Shown: positions 7,953 to 16,800 of the stretch, piece by piece
Layout of the letters: each line of letters opens with the position of its first letter
Numbering within the stretch: the first letter of the stretch is position 1
Source of the DNA: Wenzhouxiangella limi
GTDB lineage: Bacteria > Pseudomonadota > Gammaproteobacteria > Xanthomonadales > Wenzhouxiangellaceae
NCBI RefSeq assembly: GCF_010499265.1
Contig: NZ_JAAGSC010000043.1
Span: forward strand, 255,843-319,842
DNA: 64,000 nucleotides
Direction of reading: 5' to 3'
Notes under the pieces: model-generated
What the model was told of the DNA's origin: nothing
Databases searched by the model: none
The model's input: the letters and a program-made list of their open reading frames with translations, nothing else
Translations under genes and position numbers: made by a program

Positions 7953-9050
7953 TCAGAAACTACGGGTCAGTGAAATTTGCCCCCACAGCGCGTCATCGGC
8001 CAGTGATTCCTTGATCTCGCTGGTGCGATAGCTGATGCTGAACTCCCCGCGCAGTCCGGTCGAGAACAATTCGGCGGTCACCCCGACGCTGGCTTCGGTG
8101 ATCAGTTCACGGAGTTCGCCGCGCGAGAAGGTCACCGCGCTGTCGCGGAACTGGCCCTGCAGCAGCGCATTGTAGAGGCGCAGGCTGGCTTCCAAACTCG
8201 TCCAGAAGAACCATTCCCGGTTCGCTGAGGGAGATTGGGGCTTCGTCGCTGGTGCGCCGTAGGCGACGTATTCGCCGGGTGCCGGATCGAACCTGAACCA
8301 TTGCTCGTCGAACTTACCCCACCGCGCCGTGGCGCCGACCCCCACCTGGGTAACGTAGCCGGCCGATGCATTGATCTTCCAGCGACTTTCCAGGCGGCGA
8401 TTTTCGGACAACGGGGTCGACTGGATCAACTGATGACGGCTGACTTCGTAGCGCCCTGTCAGCTCGCCGCCGTCGGAAATCTGGTTATCCCAACCCTGGG
8501 CTTTTTGCGTATCGACCAGATCGTGAAAGAAGTCCTGCAGGGATTCTGCAAGATTGGTCCCCAGCAGACCCAGCACCAGGCTGGACCGGTAGGCAACGTT
8601 GCGTGATGGGTCAACGGATTGGCGCGTATTCCCGAATAGAACCAGACTGCCGTAGGGGTGGTCGTCAAGAATCGGCTGAGGGCTCTCGATGTCTTCGGGT
8701 GTAAAGGCGGCCAGTCCCAGGATCATGCTGTGGCGCATGTCGTCGTCTCCTGAAGCCATGCGTCTCTCCATTCCGGTCAGACGGTCGATCCAGGCCAGTA
8801 GCGGATCGGCGGAAAAATCCCATTCACGGGCTCGGCGTCCGCTCAACTCGACCGAGGCACCGCCGGTGTACTGCTGATCCTCGTTCAACAAGGCGAGAAA
8901 ATCGTTGTCCAGGTGAAAGGACCAGCCTGAATTCCAGGTCTCTTCCATGAGGTTTTCTGGCTCGCCCAGCGCCTTGCCGTTGAGCAGCAACAGCAAGCTT
9001 GCGAGAACGATGGCGTTGGCGAGTTGATTCCGGTTTGCGCAGAGCAGCAT
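7953..9050 (-). CDS. LpxR-family (DUF2219) outer-membrane lipid A deacylase-like protein
   Basis: About 365 residues from the ATG at 9050, which has GGAG six bases upstream; an in-frame start at 9134 would put 28 odd residues before the signal peptide. Residues 1-28 form a signal peptide (ANAIVLASLLLLLNGKALG). The LpxR pattern follows: HLDNDFLALLNEDQQYTGG near residues 42-60, matching the N-D-x-F and Y-T-x-G active-site loop. The C-terminus ends in an aromatic residue (SRSF), as expected of an outer-membrane barrel. LpxR removes the 3'-acyloxyacyl chain of lipid A. Activity on this organism's lipid A is inference. Confidence 0.82.
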   Translation of the reverse strand: MLLCANRNQLANAIVLASLLLLLNGKALGEPENLMEETWNSGWSFHLDNDFLALLNEDQQYTGGASVELSGRRAREWDFSADPLLAWIDRLTGMERRMASGDDDMRHSMILGLAAFTPEDIESPQPILDDHPYGSLVLFGNTRQSVDPSRNVAYRSSLVLGLLGTNLAESLQDFFHDLVDTQKAQGWDNQISDGGELTGRYEVSRHQLIQSTPLSENRRLESRWKINASAGYVTQVGVGATARWGKFDEQWFRFDPAPGEYVAYGAPATKPQSPSANREWFFWTSLEASLRLYNALLQGQFRDSAVTFSRGELRELITEASVGVTAELFSTGLRGEFSISYRTSEIKESLADDALWGQISLTRSF

Positions 9051-9147
9051 GCGGATCTCCGTTGGTCGAGGTTCGAGGCAGTCGACCGGACCAGTGCTCA
9101 ACACATTGCCCAACCACGATGGGGTCAACCGCAACTAAGGACGATTC

Positions 9148-10110
9148 ATGATTTTCCGACTAGGACTAGTTTGGCTGGCGGCTGGCGGCATGGCGGTTTC
9201 GGCCTGTGCACAAAGCGATCGGCCGCGCAATCCGTTCGATACAGAAATTCTGGTCGAGACTTTCGGCTATGGACCGCAGACACCGGCTCGTGTCGACCTG
9301 ACCGAGATTTATCAGGGCTGCCCAAGAAAGGACTGCATTCCTTCCATCGATCAGCCGCGCTACGTGACGGCCGAACGGGCGGACTTCCTGGCAGACGATG
9401 ACCTGATTCTCGGGCTTGATGTCGATGGGGAGCAGCGCGCCTTCCCGATTCGGATTCTCGATCACCATGAGATCGTCAACGACACTATCGGCGGGGAGGC
9501 GGTGATCGTGACCTGGTGCCCGTTGTGCGGTTCGGGTCTGGTCTTCGAACCGAGCGTGGAAGGCGAAATGGTGGAGTTTGGCGTCTCGGGTCTGCTGCAT
9601 AACTCCGATCTTGTGATGTACGACCGCAAGACCGAATCACTCTGGCAACAGATCACCGGCGAAGCCATCGTGGGAGACCAATTGGGTCGAACGCTCAGGC
9701 TGGTTCCGTCAACGATGACCGACTGGAAAACCTGGCGGACGTCTCATCCCGAGACGCTGGTGCTTTCACCGGAAACCGGCTTTCGACGCGACTACTTTGG
9801 CCGGCAGGCCTACTCGGGCTACGCGGAGTCGGAGCGTTTGATGTTTCCTGCATCGCGCCGCGACTTCAGCATTCATCCCAAGACGGTCGTCTTCGGGCTC
9901 GAACTGGATGGCGTCAGCCTTGCCCTTGAGGAAGCCACCCTTGAGGAGGTCGCCGAAGTTCGTTTCACAACGGGTGACGAGGACTGGTTGGTCCGCCGTC
10001 TGCCGGACGGTACCGTGACCGCAAGCTCGGCATCCGGCCAAGAGCAAACGGCCATCCGGCTATTCTGGTTTGCGTGGTACAACTTTCATCCAGATACCCA
10101 GAGGTTGTAA
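9148..10110 (+). CDS. DUF3179 domain lipoprotein
   Basis: A 320-residue protein with an N-terminal signal ending in a lipobox-like VSAC at 15-18, so probably a lipoprotein. The DUF3179 core runs from about residue 50 to 315, with the signature VTWCPLCGSGLVF and, later, SGLLHNSDLVMYDRKTESLWQQITGEAI. The conserved CPLCG pair suggests metal or redox chemistry, but no function has been established for the family to my knowledge. AAGGA precedes the ATG. The gene is divergent from the LpxR-like gene, with 97 bases between the starts. The C-terminal FWFAWYNFHP looks complete, although the decayed Fic remnant begins right at this end. Confidence 0.85.
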   Translation: MIFRLGLVWLAAGGMAVSACAQSDRPRNPFDTEILVETFGYGPQTPARVDLTEIYQGCPRKDCIPSIDQPRYVTAERADFLADDDLILGLDVDGEQRAFPIRILDHHEIVNDTIGGEAVIVTWCPLCGSGLVFEPSVEGEMVEFGVSGLLHNSDLVMYDRKTESLWQQITGEAIVGDQLGRTLRLVPSTMTDWKTWRTSHPETLVLSPETGFRRDYFGRQAYSGYAESERLMFPASRRDFSIHPKTVVFGLELDGVSLALEEATLEEVAEVRFTTGDEDWLVRRLPDGTVTASSASGQEQTAIRLFWFAWYNFHPDTQRL

Positions 10111-10353
10111 TGCAGCCAGCGCAGGCTGGGATCTTGCAGCTCCCGAATGGCCGCAATCTTCTCGCAGGTCCAGCGCGAGGCCTGCTCGACCCCCTCGAGC
10201 ATGCAAAGAATACAGGCTTCCCAGCTGCCATCTCCCGTCGCCTACAAAAGCAGGCGGTCGTAGTCTTCTTTACGCTCCAAGATATTTCGGCTCAAGTAGA
10301 GGATCGGCAAGGTCAGGAGATGATGCTCGATGAGGCGGCAAGGCCAAGTTACT
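10086..10353 (-). pseudogene. Remnant of a Fic-family protein (C-terminal part)
   Basis: Reading the minus strand from about 10352 gives LTLPILYLSRNILERKEDYD, then a TAG stop at 10242-10244, and the same frame continues with GSWEACILCMLEGVEQASRW and CEKIAAIREL before a TGA at 10086-10088. This matches the region just after the HPFxDGNGR active site in Fic (COG3177) proteins, which typically read LPILYLSRYI, then MLEGVEQT, then IRELM. The catalytic Fic motif and the C-terminal winged helix are missing. It is therefore a truncated relic with an in-frame nonsense codon, overlapping the DUF3179 gene end by 25 bases. Confidence 0.75.
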
Positions 10354-10453
10354 AACATCTTTGTCGACTCGCCAGCTTATGCACGTTTATCCGCAAGTAA
10401 TCCGCACAGTTTCCGCCGGTCGCAGCACAGTGGCGACGCGATCGACATGCCAA

Positions 10454-11227
10454 TCAATTATGTCGACAGAAGCAATTTATCTCGACACGTGGTCGGGGTG
10501 GCCGATGTGGTTTATCCCGATGCTTGCCAAACGGGGCTCGATTCGAGTCGGAGATAGCCGAAATGTGATCGACCATGAAGCCGTTGGGTGAGCGAATTAA
10601 GGCGGTACCGCGGACCAGCGTTTTCGCTAGCACTTGAAATCCGGCCAATTGGCCGGTCCAACTCAAAGCACTCAGCAACGAGCCCTGCGGTCGTTCAGGA
10701 CCCGGCGACCCACCTGGCCATCGTATCAGATGAGGTTTGGAATCGTCGTGATCGATGACCAGCCGCTTCTTCAACTCACGAATGGCGAGTTGGTGTTCGC
10801 GCGCGCGTCCCCCGCGGATCGCATCCACCAGAACCAGGAGCTCGTAGAGCCGCGGATCTTTCCGAGCGGCTCCCCGTGCCAGCTTATAGAGCAGTGCAAA
10901 TGCCATTCCGCGAGCCTGGCCTTCAGGGTCGGGCCAGACGGGCGGAGGTTCTGACGTAGACGCGAAATGCTGTGCCAGTGGAAGAGCGGCGTGCGCGGTC
11001 GGCATTCCGCGAGTCAGCTCGCCTCGCTCAGGGACGAATACATAGTTCAAGCCGTGGGTCAGGAATTCTTCTAGATTTCGGACCTGCGGCACCACGGTAT
11101 CTTCCTGGCGAATGGCTAACTGTGCTGCCAGCGCTCGCTTCACGGCAGCATGCAACTGGGAAGGGCTCATCCCAAGCTGCACGGCAAGCCATGCGTATGA
11201 CCATGAGCGGTCCCCCAGCGCGGCCAA
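10454..11227 (-). CDS. Winged-helix (MarR-like) DNA-binding protein, probably damaged at both ends
   Basis: Residues 1-165 of this 257-codon frame look genuine: SWSYAWLAVQLGMSPSQLHAAVKRA is a winged-helix turn, and PVWPDPEGQARGMAF and LYELLVLVDAIRGGRARE are the conserved tail of a small regulator family that, as I recall, often sits beside a nucleotidyltransferase gene. There is no ATG; the only starts are TTG (11227) or CTG, and an in-frame stop at 11252-11254 blocks the N-terminus seen in relatives. After KKRLVIDHDDS the frame runs about 90 codons through sequence that resembles nothing I know. Its 5' end abuts the blaI operator region. It is probably a degraded gene in the same decayed patch as the Fic remnant. 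Confidence 0.5.
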   Translation of the reverse strand: MAALGDRSWSYAWLAVQLGMSPSQLHAAVKRALAAQLAIRQEDTVVPQVRNLEEFLTHGLNYVFVPERGELTRGMPTAHAALPLAQHFASTSEPPPVWPDPEGQARGMAFALLYKLARGAARKDPRLYELLVLVDAIRGGRAREHQLAIRELKKRLVIDHDDSKPHLIRWPGGSPGPERPQGSLLSALSWTGQLAGFQVLAKTLVRGTALIRSPNGFMVDHISAISDSNRAPFGKHRDKPHRPPRPRVEINCFCRHN

Positions 11228-11250
11228 CTTCAGAGTGTTTACTTTTTCAG

Positions 11251-11288
11251 ATTACGCCTGTAAACTCAAATTAAATTACATCTGTAAT
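11251..11288. promoter_or_regulatory. BlaI-type operators upstream of blaI
   Basis: ATTACA-TC-TGTAAT at 11275-11288 is a perfect 6+6 palindrome containing the TACAnnTGTA core known for BlaI/MecI operators. A second, imperfect copy, TTAC-GCCT-GTAA, lies at 11252-11263, centred 24 bases upstream. The proximal copy ends 8 bases before the blaI ATG, so repressor binding would block the promoter or initiation. The arrangement supports autoregulation of the blaI-blaR pair. Confidence 0.75.
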
Positions 11289-11296
11289 CAACCATA

Positions 11297-11674
11297 ATGA
11301 AGTCGATCCGAATTTCCGAAGCCGAAAGCCGGGTGATGCGATATCTCTGGGATTGCGGGTCGGCGACGGCCTCGGAGGTTGTTGACGCGCTCGCCGAAGC
11401 CAACGACTGGACCGAGGCGACGGTCAAGACCCTGCTCAACCGGCTCAAGAACAAGGGCGCGCTGGCCGTTCGTGCCGACGGGCGGCGCTATGTCTACACA
11501 CCAAAGCTGGTCCGGGAGGACTGGTTGCTGGACGAGAGCACCGATCTGGTCGACCGGCTATTCGACGGTCGACTGGCACCCCTGGTGTCCCATTTCTCCA
11601 GCCATGGTCGGCTGTCTGACAGCGACTTGGCTGAACTGCGGGCTCTGATCGAGCGGCTGGACGATGGCCGTTGA
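11297..11674 (+). CDS. blaI: BlaI/MecI/CopY-family transcriptional repressor
   Basis: A 125-residue winged-helix repressor: residues 1-75 form the DNA-binding domain (ISEAESRVMRYLWDCGSATASEVVDAL, with WTEATVKTLLNRLKNKGAL as recognition helix and wing) and the rest a dimerisation domain containing the region normally cleaved by the partner protease. It presumably binds the two palindromes directly upstream. Its last 11 bases overlap the start of the membrane metalloprotease gene, the usual BlaI-BlaR1 order. The regulated target beyond itself is unknown; no beta-lactamase gene is nearby. Confidence 0.92.
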   Translation: MKSIRISEAESRVMRYLWDCGSATASEVVDALAEANDWTEATVKTLLNRLKNKGALAVRADGRRYVYTPKLVREDWLLDESTDLVDRLFDGRLAPLVSHFSSHGRLSDSDLAELRALIERLDDGR

Positions 11675-13352
11675 TCTGCTGGCGCTGCTGCTGGAAGCCA
11701 CGCTGCTGACTACTGCGGCGGTTATTGCTGTCTTGCTGCTGCGAGGTGCCTGGACAAGGCTGTTCGGGGTCCGTGCAGCGATTTTGGTCTGGCTTATCGT
11801 GCCTCTGGCTGCATTGGTTGCGCTTGCGCCTGATCGGATGGTGGAAGACTCGGAAACCCTGGCCATCACGATACCGTTCGACGGCTGGTTGCCGGTTCAG
11901 GAGCCCGCAACACTCGCTCCCCCCGATTCTGCCGGTGTCTTGCCATTTCTTGCTGAATTCGTCCTTCTCTGCTGGGTCGTGGGCGCGATGGCGATGCTCG
12001 GCCTGCTGGCGATCCGCCAGCGAAGATTCCGCAGCGGCCTTGGTCGTCTGAGTGCTGGCGGAGGATGCCTGTGGGTGAGCGAAAGAAGGGATATCGGTCC
12101 CCTGGTGCTTGGGGCGATCTCACCCAAAGTCATCGTGCCGCCGGACTTCGCTGATCGCTTTGACACCCGTCAGCGCCGCCTCATGCTGGCCCACGAGTAT
12201 GCCCACCTGCGGCGCGGCGACCCGGCCTGGAACCTCGTGTCTGCGGCTCTTCGCTGTCTGTTCTGGTTCAACCCGTTGATCCACCTGGCGGCGAATCGTT
12301 TCCGACGCGATCAAGAACTGGCCTGCGATGCCCGGGTACTCGAGTCTCGACGGCGGTCGCATCGCAGCTACGCCGCTGCCTTGCTCGCCCTTGAGCAGAA
12401 CGATCAGAGTTACCCGGCGCTGGCCTTTGGTCCGCACCCACTGAAGGAGAGAATCATGCAGATATCGACCATGAAGCACTTCACGCCGTATCGCCGCAGA
12501 GTGGGCGCACTGGCAGCCCTGGTGATGGGCGCAGGTCTTGCGGCCGCGGCCTGGGCGGCCACACCAGCCACGGAAGGCGCCCTGGACGTGGCTTCTGGCG
12601 AGGAGAGTTCAGAGTTCTTCGCTTTCGACGTTGAAGTGACTGTCGGCGGCCAGACAGGCGGCGGGAGGTTGTCGCTGACGGGCGAGAAGGCGCAAGTCAT
12701 TCACCGTGGCGCTGACCCTATCCTGATGGCGCGGGAGACGCTGACGATCAGTTACGATGAGGAAGAGCCGGGCTGGCGGGCCGAGGTGACCATCGGTCAC
12801 CACAGCGAAGAGCAGTTTTTTGTTCAAGCCGAAGTTTGGCAGGATGGCCTGCTCAAGCGCACACCCAGCATGCTGATGGGTAAGGAAGCTTCGGCGCATA
12901 TTGAGATATCCGGCTCGGAATCTGGAGGCCAGGACTTCCGTCTGAAATTGACCCCCGTTTCCCAGGATCGGATCAGCGCCCTGACTGCGCCTTTACCGGT
13001 CGAGGAATGGCCTGACGAGATTCTGGAGATGATGGCTGCAATGCCAAAAAGCTACAGCGGAGATCTCTCCATTTCGGAACTCGTGGAGCAAGTAACGGCG
13101 GCTCAAGGGCTGGAAGGCTCGAGTATGGCTTCAGTCACCTTCACTCTTCCAGTCGGTCAAGACGATAAAGCTCGCGATGAGACCGCAGCGGAAATGGATG
13201 GCGCGGAGGCCTCTGCGGTCATCCCGTTTTCCCGTGAACAGTATTACGAGAGCAACCCCGATACTGACGTGCCGTTTCCTGTGCATGTTGAGCGAGAGAT
13301 GCTGCGGGTCATTGAAGCCGAGAACGCCAAATCCGCTTCCCGCGCCGATTAA
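11664..13352 (+). CDS. BlaR1-like M56-family membrane metalloprotease / sensor
   Basis: A 562-residue protein. The N-terminus has several membrane segments (about 4-30, 35-55, 95-118), followed by a cytoplasmic gluzincin domain with HEYAH at 177-181 and RRGD just after it, the zinc site of M56 peptidases. A last membrane helix lies near 280-300 (ALVMGAGLAAAAWAA). The remaining 260 residues face the periplasm but lack the STxK acyl-serine motif of the BlaR1/MecR1 penicillin sensor and resemble no penicillin-binding protein. The protein probably detects another signal and then cleaves BlaI. Ligand unknown. Confidence 0.87.
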   Translation: MAVDLLALLLEATLLTTAAVIAVLLLRGAWTRLFGVRAAILVWLIVPLAALVALAPDRMVEDSETLAITIPFDGWLPVQEPATLAPPDSAGVLPFLAEFVLLCWVVGAMAMLGLLAIRQRRFRSGLGRLSAGGGCLWVSERRDIGPLVLGAISPKVIVPPDFADRFDTRQRRLMLAHEYAHLRRGDPAWNLVSAALRCLFWFNPLIHLAANRFRRDQELACDARVLESRRRSHRSYAAALLALEQNDQSYPALAFGPHPLKERIMQISTMKHFTPYRRRVGALAALVMGAGLAAAAWAATPATEGALDVASGEESSEFFAFDVEVTVGGQTGGGRLSLTGEKAQVIHRGADPILMARETLTISYDEEEPGWRAEVTIGHHSEEQFFVQAEVWQDGLLKRTPSMLMGKEASAHIEISGSESGGQDFRLKLTPVSQDRISALTAPLPVEEWPDEILEMMAAMPKSYSGDLSISELVEQVTAAQGLEGSSMASVTFTLPVGQDDKARDETAAEMDGAEASAVIPFSREQYYESNPDTDVPFPVHVEREMLRVIEAENAKSASRAD

Positions 13353-13564
13353 GATCAAGCTACCGGCAGACAACTGAATCGAAGTGTCGTCCCTCTGATT
13401 GGCATTGAAACACCCAGCGGCCTTGGCTGCGGGCATGCCCCATGTGCCGTCAGGATGCGCACTAGGGTGGGCACAGACCCACCCTGTTGCACCAAAACAA
13501 CAAACCAGACGCTGCGTCTTGGGGTATGGTTGGAGAGGGTAGCGGCGGTAAGTTGCTGATTTTG
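13353..13564. other. Intergenic region without a recognisable feature
   Basis: Between the protease gene and the tRNA terminator I see no ORF with convincing composition, no strong hairpin with a T-run and no repeat. Short frames here are extensions of shadows of the upstream gene. Confidence 0.5.
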
Positions 13565-13585
13565 AAAAAAGCCAACCGATTGGCT
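13565..13585 (-). terminator. Intrinsic terminator of the tRNA-Pro gene
   Basis: Read on the minus strand, AGCCAA-TCGG-TTGGCT forms a perfect 6-bp stem with a 4-base loop, followed directly by six T. It lies 21 bases after the encoded CCA end of the tRNA. Confidence 0.8.
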
Positions 13586-13605
13586 GGCTTTTTGGCTTTG
13601 AAACC

Positions 13606-13682
13606 TGGTCGGGGTGAGAGGATTTGAACCTCCGGCCCCTGCCTCCCGAAGACAGTGCTCTACCAGGCTGAGCTACACCCCG
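13606..13682 (-). tRNA. tRNA-Pro (anticodon CGG)
   Basis: The 77-nt minus-strand sequence folds as a standard cloverleaf: acceptor CGGGGTG pairs with CACCCCG, D stem GCTC/GAGC, anticodon stem CTGTC/GGCAG around loop TTCGGGA (anticodon CGG, reading CCG), and T arm GGAGG-TTCAAAT-CCTCT. The CCA end is encoded. CCG is a frequent proline codon in this GC-rich genome. It has its own promoter and terminator. Confidence 0.97.
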
Positions 13683-13694
13683 ACGAAGCCGAGT

Positions 13695-13723
13695 ATTGTA
13701 GCCCTGCTCGGTCTCGTGGGCAA
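13695..13723 (-). promoter_or_regulatory. Sigma-70 promoter of the tRNA-Pro gene
   Basis: On the minus strand TTGCCC (13723-13718), a 17-base spacer and TACAAT (13700-13695) lie just upstream of the tRNA 5' end at 13682, placing the start of transcription a few bases before the mature tRNA. Confidence 0.7.
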
Positions 13724-13770
13724 GCGATTTGGCGGGATTTCAGAAAAGTTCGCAATTTCTTCCTGCGGGG

Positions 13771-13799
13771 TTAATTTTCTGTAATAAATGGCGGATAAT
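13771..13799 (+). promoter_or_regulatory. Possible promoter of the TonB-receptor gene
   Basis: TTAATT (13771-13776) and GATAAT (13794-13799) are separated by 17 bases and would give a leader of roughly 80 bases before the ATG at 13887. The -35 match is poor, so this is tentative. Confidence 0.35.
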
Positions 13800-13886
13800 A
13801 TGTCCGCTGTCGGTGGCCGATCGCGGCTCCGGCAGCCCCGCGCGTGCGGGACGTCCTTCATTTGATCCACAAGGCTGGAGCGAAAA

Positions 13887-16800
13887 ATGTTCAAAGTGCG
13901 AAGTACCGCGATGATCCTGGTCATCGCCCTGCTGCTTGCCGGACAGGCAATGGCGCAGCTCACCTCATCCAACCTCAGGGGGCAGGTGGTGACCTCGGAC
14001 GGCTCGCCCGTCGCCGAGGCCACGGTCCAGATCCTGCACGTGCCCTCAGGCACCGTCGCTCAGGCAACCGCCTCGAGTACGGGCCAGTTCTTCCAGAGCG
14101 GTCTGCGCGTGGGTGGCCCCTATCAGCTGACCGTTACGCGCGAGGGCTTCGAGCCCACCGTCGTTGAAGACGTGTTCCTGGATCCGGGTTCGCAGGATCC
14201 GATTCGCGTAGCCATCGACCGCACCGGCGAGGTTTCCGATCGCATCACGGTGATGGGAACCCGCTTCATGGAAGCCGCCGAACTCAACAGCGGCGTCGGC
14301 TCGGTCTTCAACGCCCAGGACATTCGCAACCAGCCCGGAACCGACCGCGACGTCATCAACACGCTGCTGCGTGATCCCCTGGCCCAGTCCAGCGGCGTGG
14401 GCAACCTGTCGGTCGCCGGCGTCAACCCGCGCTTCAACGGCCTTTCGATTGACGGCGCCTTGCAGCAAGACGACTTCGGCCTGGGCTCCAACACCTACGC
14501 TACCGAGCGTTCGCCGATCAACCTGGATGCCGTAGAGTCGGTTTCGCTGGTCGCGTCCGAGTACTCGGTCACCTCGACCGGCTTCACCGGCGGCCTGGTC
14601 AACATCGTCACCCGCTCCGGCAGCAACGAATTCCAGGGCAACGCCTACTACGCCTACAAAGACGATTCGATGATCGGGGACAAGTACGGCGATCGCACGT
14701 TCGATCCCGGTGAGGTCGACGAAAAGGAATACGGTTTCACCGTTAGCGGCCCGATTTTGGAAGATCGCCTGTTTTTCTTCCTGTCTTATGACGAGTACGA
14801 TTCGGCGTCGCCATATGACTTCACCAATTTCGACGCGCAAGATGGCCGCCAACCCGGCTTTTATGAAGCGCTCGGCAGTCTCATTGAGAATACCTACGGA
14901 TTCGATCCGCTGGTGCCTGGACGCACCGGCAGCATTCCGGAGACCTCCGAGCGCATGCTGGCCAAGTTCGATTGGAACATCAGCGATGCCCACCGTGCCT
15001 CGTTCACCTACCAGAGCACTGAAGAAACCGGTACCAGCGTCGGTGGGGATGAATTCGAATCGGCCTGGTACGACATTCCGGTCGACCTGACGGCCTATAC
15101 CGTTCAGCTGTTCTCCGACTGGTCGCCGAACCTTTCGACCACCGTTCGCATGAACTACAAGGAATTCGAGCGCGGTCAGAACTGTCGCGCCGGCGGCGGC
15201 GGACAATTCCAGTTCGAGCTTGACCCCAGCGACGTATCCGGTACACCTCTGGATGGCCTGCTTACCCAGCGGGAAAGAATCATTGCAGGCTGTGATCGTT
15301 TCCGTCACGCCAATGCCTATAACGATGACCGTCTGCAGTTTTTTGCATCGGCTGACTATGCTGTTGGCGACCACGTCATCACCTTCGGTGCCGATTACGA
15401 GCAGTTCAACCTGTTCAACCTGTTTGTTCAGAGTTCCAACGGCAACTTCGTTTTCGATGATGTCGATCAGATTATCAATCGGTCGCCGAGCCGGGTGGAC
15501 TACAACAACGCCACCACCAACGACGCAAACGATGCGGCGGCCGAATGGGGCTATGACAAGTGGGCCTTTTTCGTCGGCGACGAGTGGTCGGTCAGCCCGG
15601 ACCTGCAGCTGAGCCTGGGTGTTCGCTACGAGCGGTTCAGCCAGAGCGACAAGCCGGTCTTCAGCCAGGAGATCTTCGATACCTACGGCGTGCGCACCGA
15701 CAACAATCTCGATGGGCGTGACCTGTTCATGCCGCGTCTGGGCTTCCTCTACACTGGATTTGACCGCACCACCATCAGTGGTGGCGTCGGCCTGTTCGCC
15801 GGCGGCAGCCCGCAGGTCTGGATCTCCAATGCGTTCCAGGTGCCGACCAACTTCGCGCGGGTGGAGAACCCGACCAATGTGGATATCAACACGATTCCTC
15901 AGGAAGCGCTGGATGCGGTCGCGTCCGGCGGTGCTGGTGTGCCGATCGATTACATTGCCGACGGCTTCCGCATTCCCTCGGACTGGAAGGCCTCGCTGCG
16001 CTACGAGCGTGCGTTTGATCTGGGTGCCATGGGTGAAAACTACCGCTTCACCGCCCAGTACCTGTATACCCGCACCAACAAGGCGTTCCTGTGGCGTAAC
16101 CTCGCCCAGACCGATCTGCCGGAAGCGCTGCCCACCGGCGTGGCCCCCGACGGTCGGCCTATCTACGCGGATCTGGAGGACCTCGGGATTGCCAACTTGA
16201 CCGAGCTCGGCAACGCCGGTTCCGGCAGCAGCCATGTCTTTACTTTGGCGCTGGGCAAGGTGTTTGATAACGGGTTCGACGCCAACATCGCCTATGCCCA
16301 CCAGAATGTGGATTTCGCCAGCGAAGGTGGCTCTTCGCGCGGTATTTCGAGCTGGCGCGGTGTTTTCGACGCCGACCGCAACAACCCCTCGCCGCGCACA
16401 TCGGTTTACCAGGTCGATCATTCCTTCCGCATCAGCTTAGGGTATGAACGTCGCTTCTTCGGTGACCTGCTGACCCGGGTCGATGCCTTCGGCCAGATCA
16501 CCAGCGGCGATGTCTGGAGTACGTCTTACAATATTGATAGTAACAACAGCCTGTTCGGCCGTGCCGGCCTGGGTGAAGGTCCGTTCAACAACAATCCCCT
16601 CTATATCCCGAATCCTGCGGGTGATCCGCTGGTGGTCTACGGTTCCGGCTTCGACCAGAGTGGTTTCTTCCAGTTTGTCGATGAAGAAGGTATCGCCACT
16701 GGTGGAATACATGATCCGTACTCCGAGACTGCCGACAAGTGGAACAATATCTGGGATCTTCGTTTTCAGCAGGAACTGCCGGGAATTCCAGGCCTGGACC

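Noticed and set aside
14046-16421. A 791-codon open frame on the minus strand
   Set aside because: It lies wholly antisense to the TonB-receptor gene, has no ribosome site, no domain pattern and no outer-membrane or soluble family features. Long antisense frames are expected in GC-rich coding DNA.
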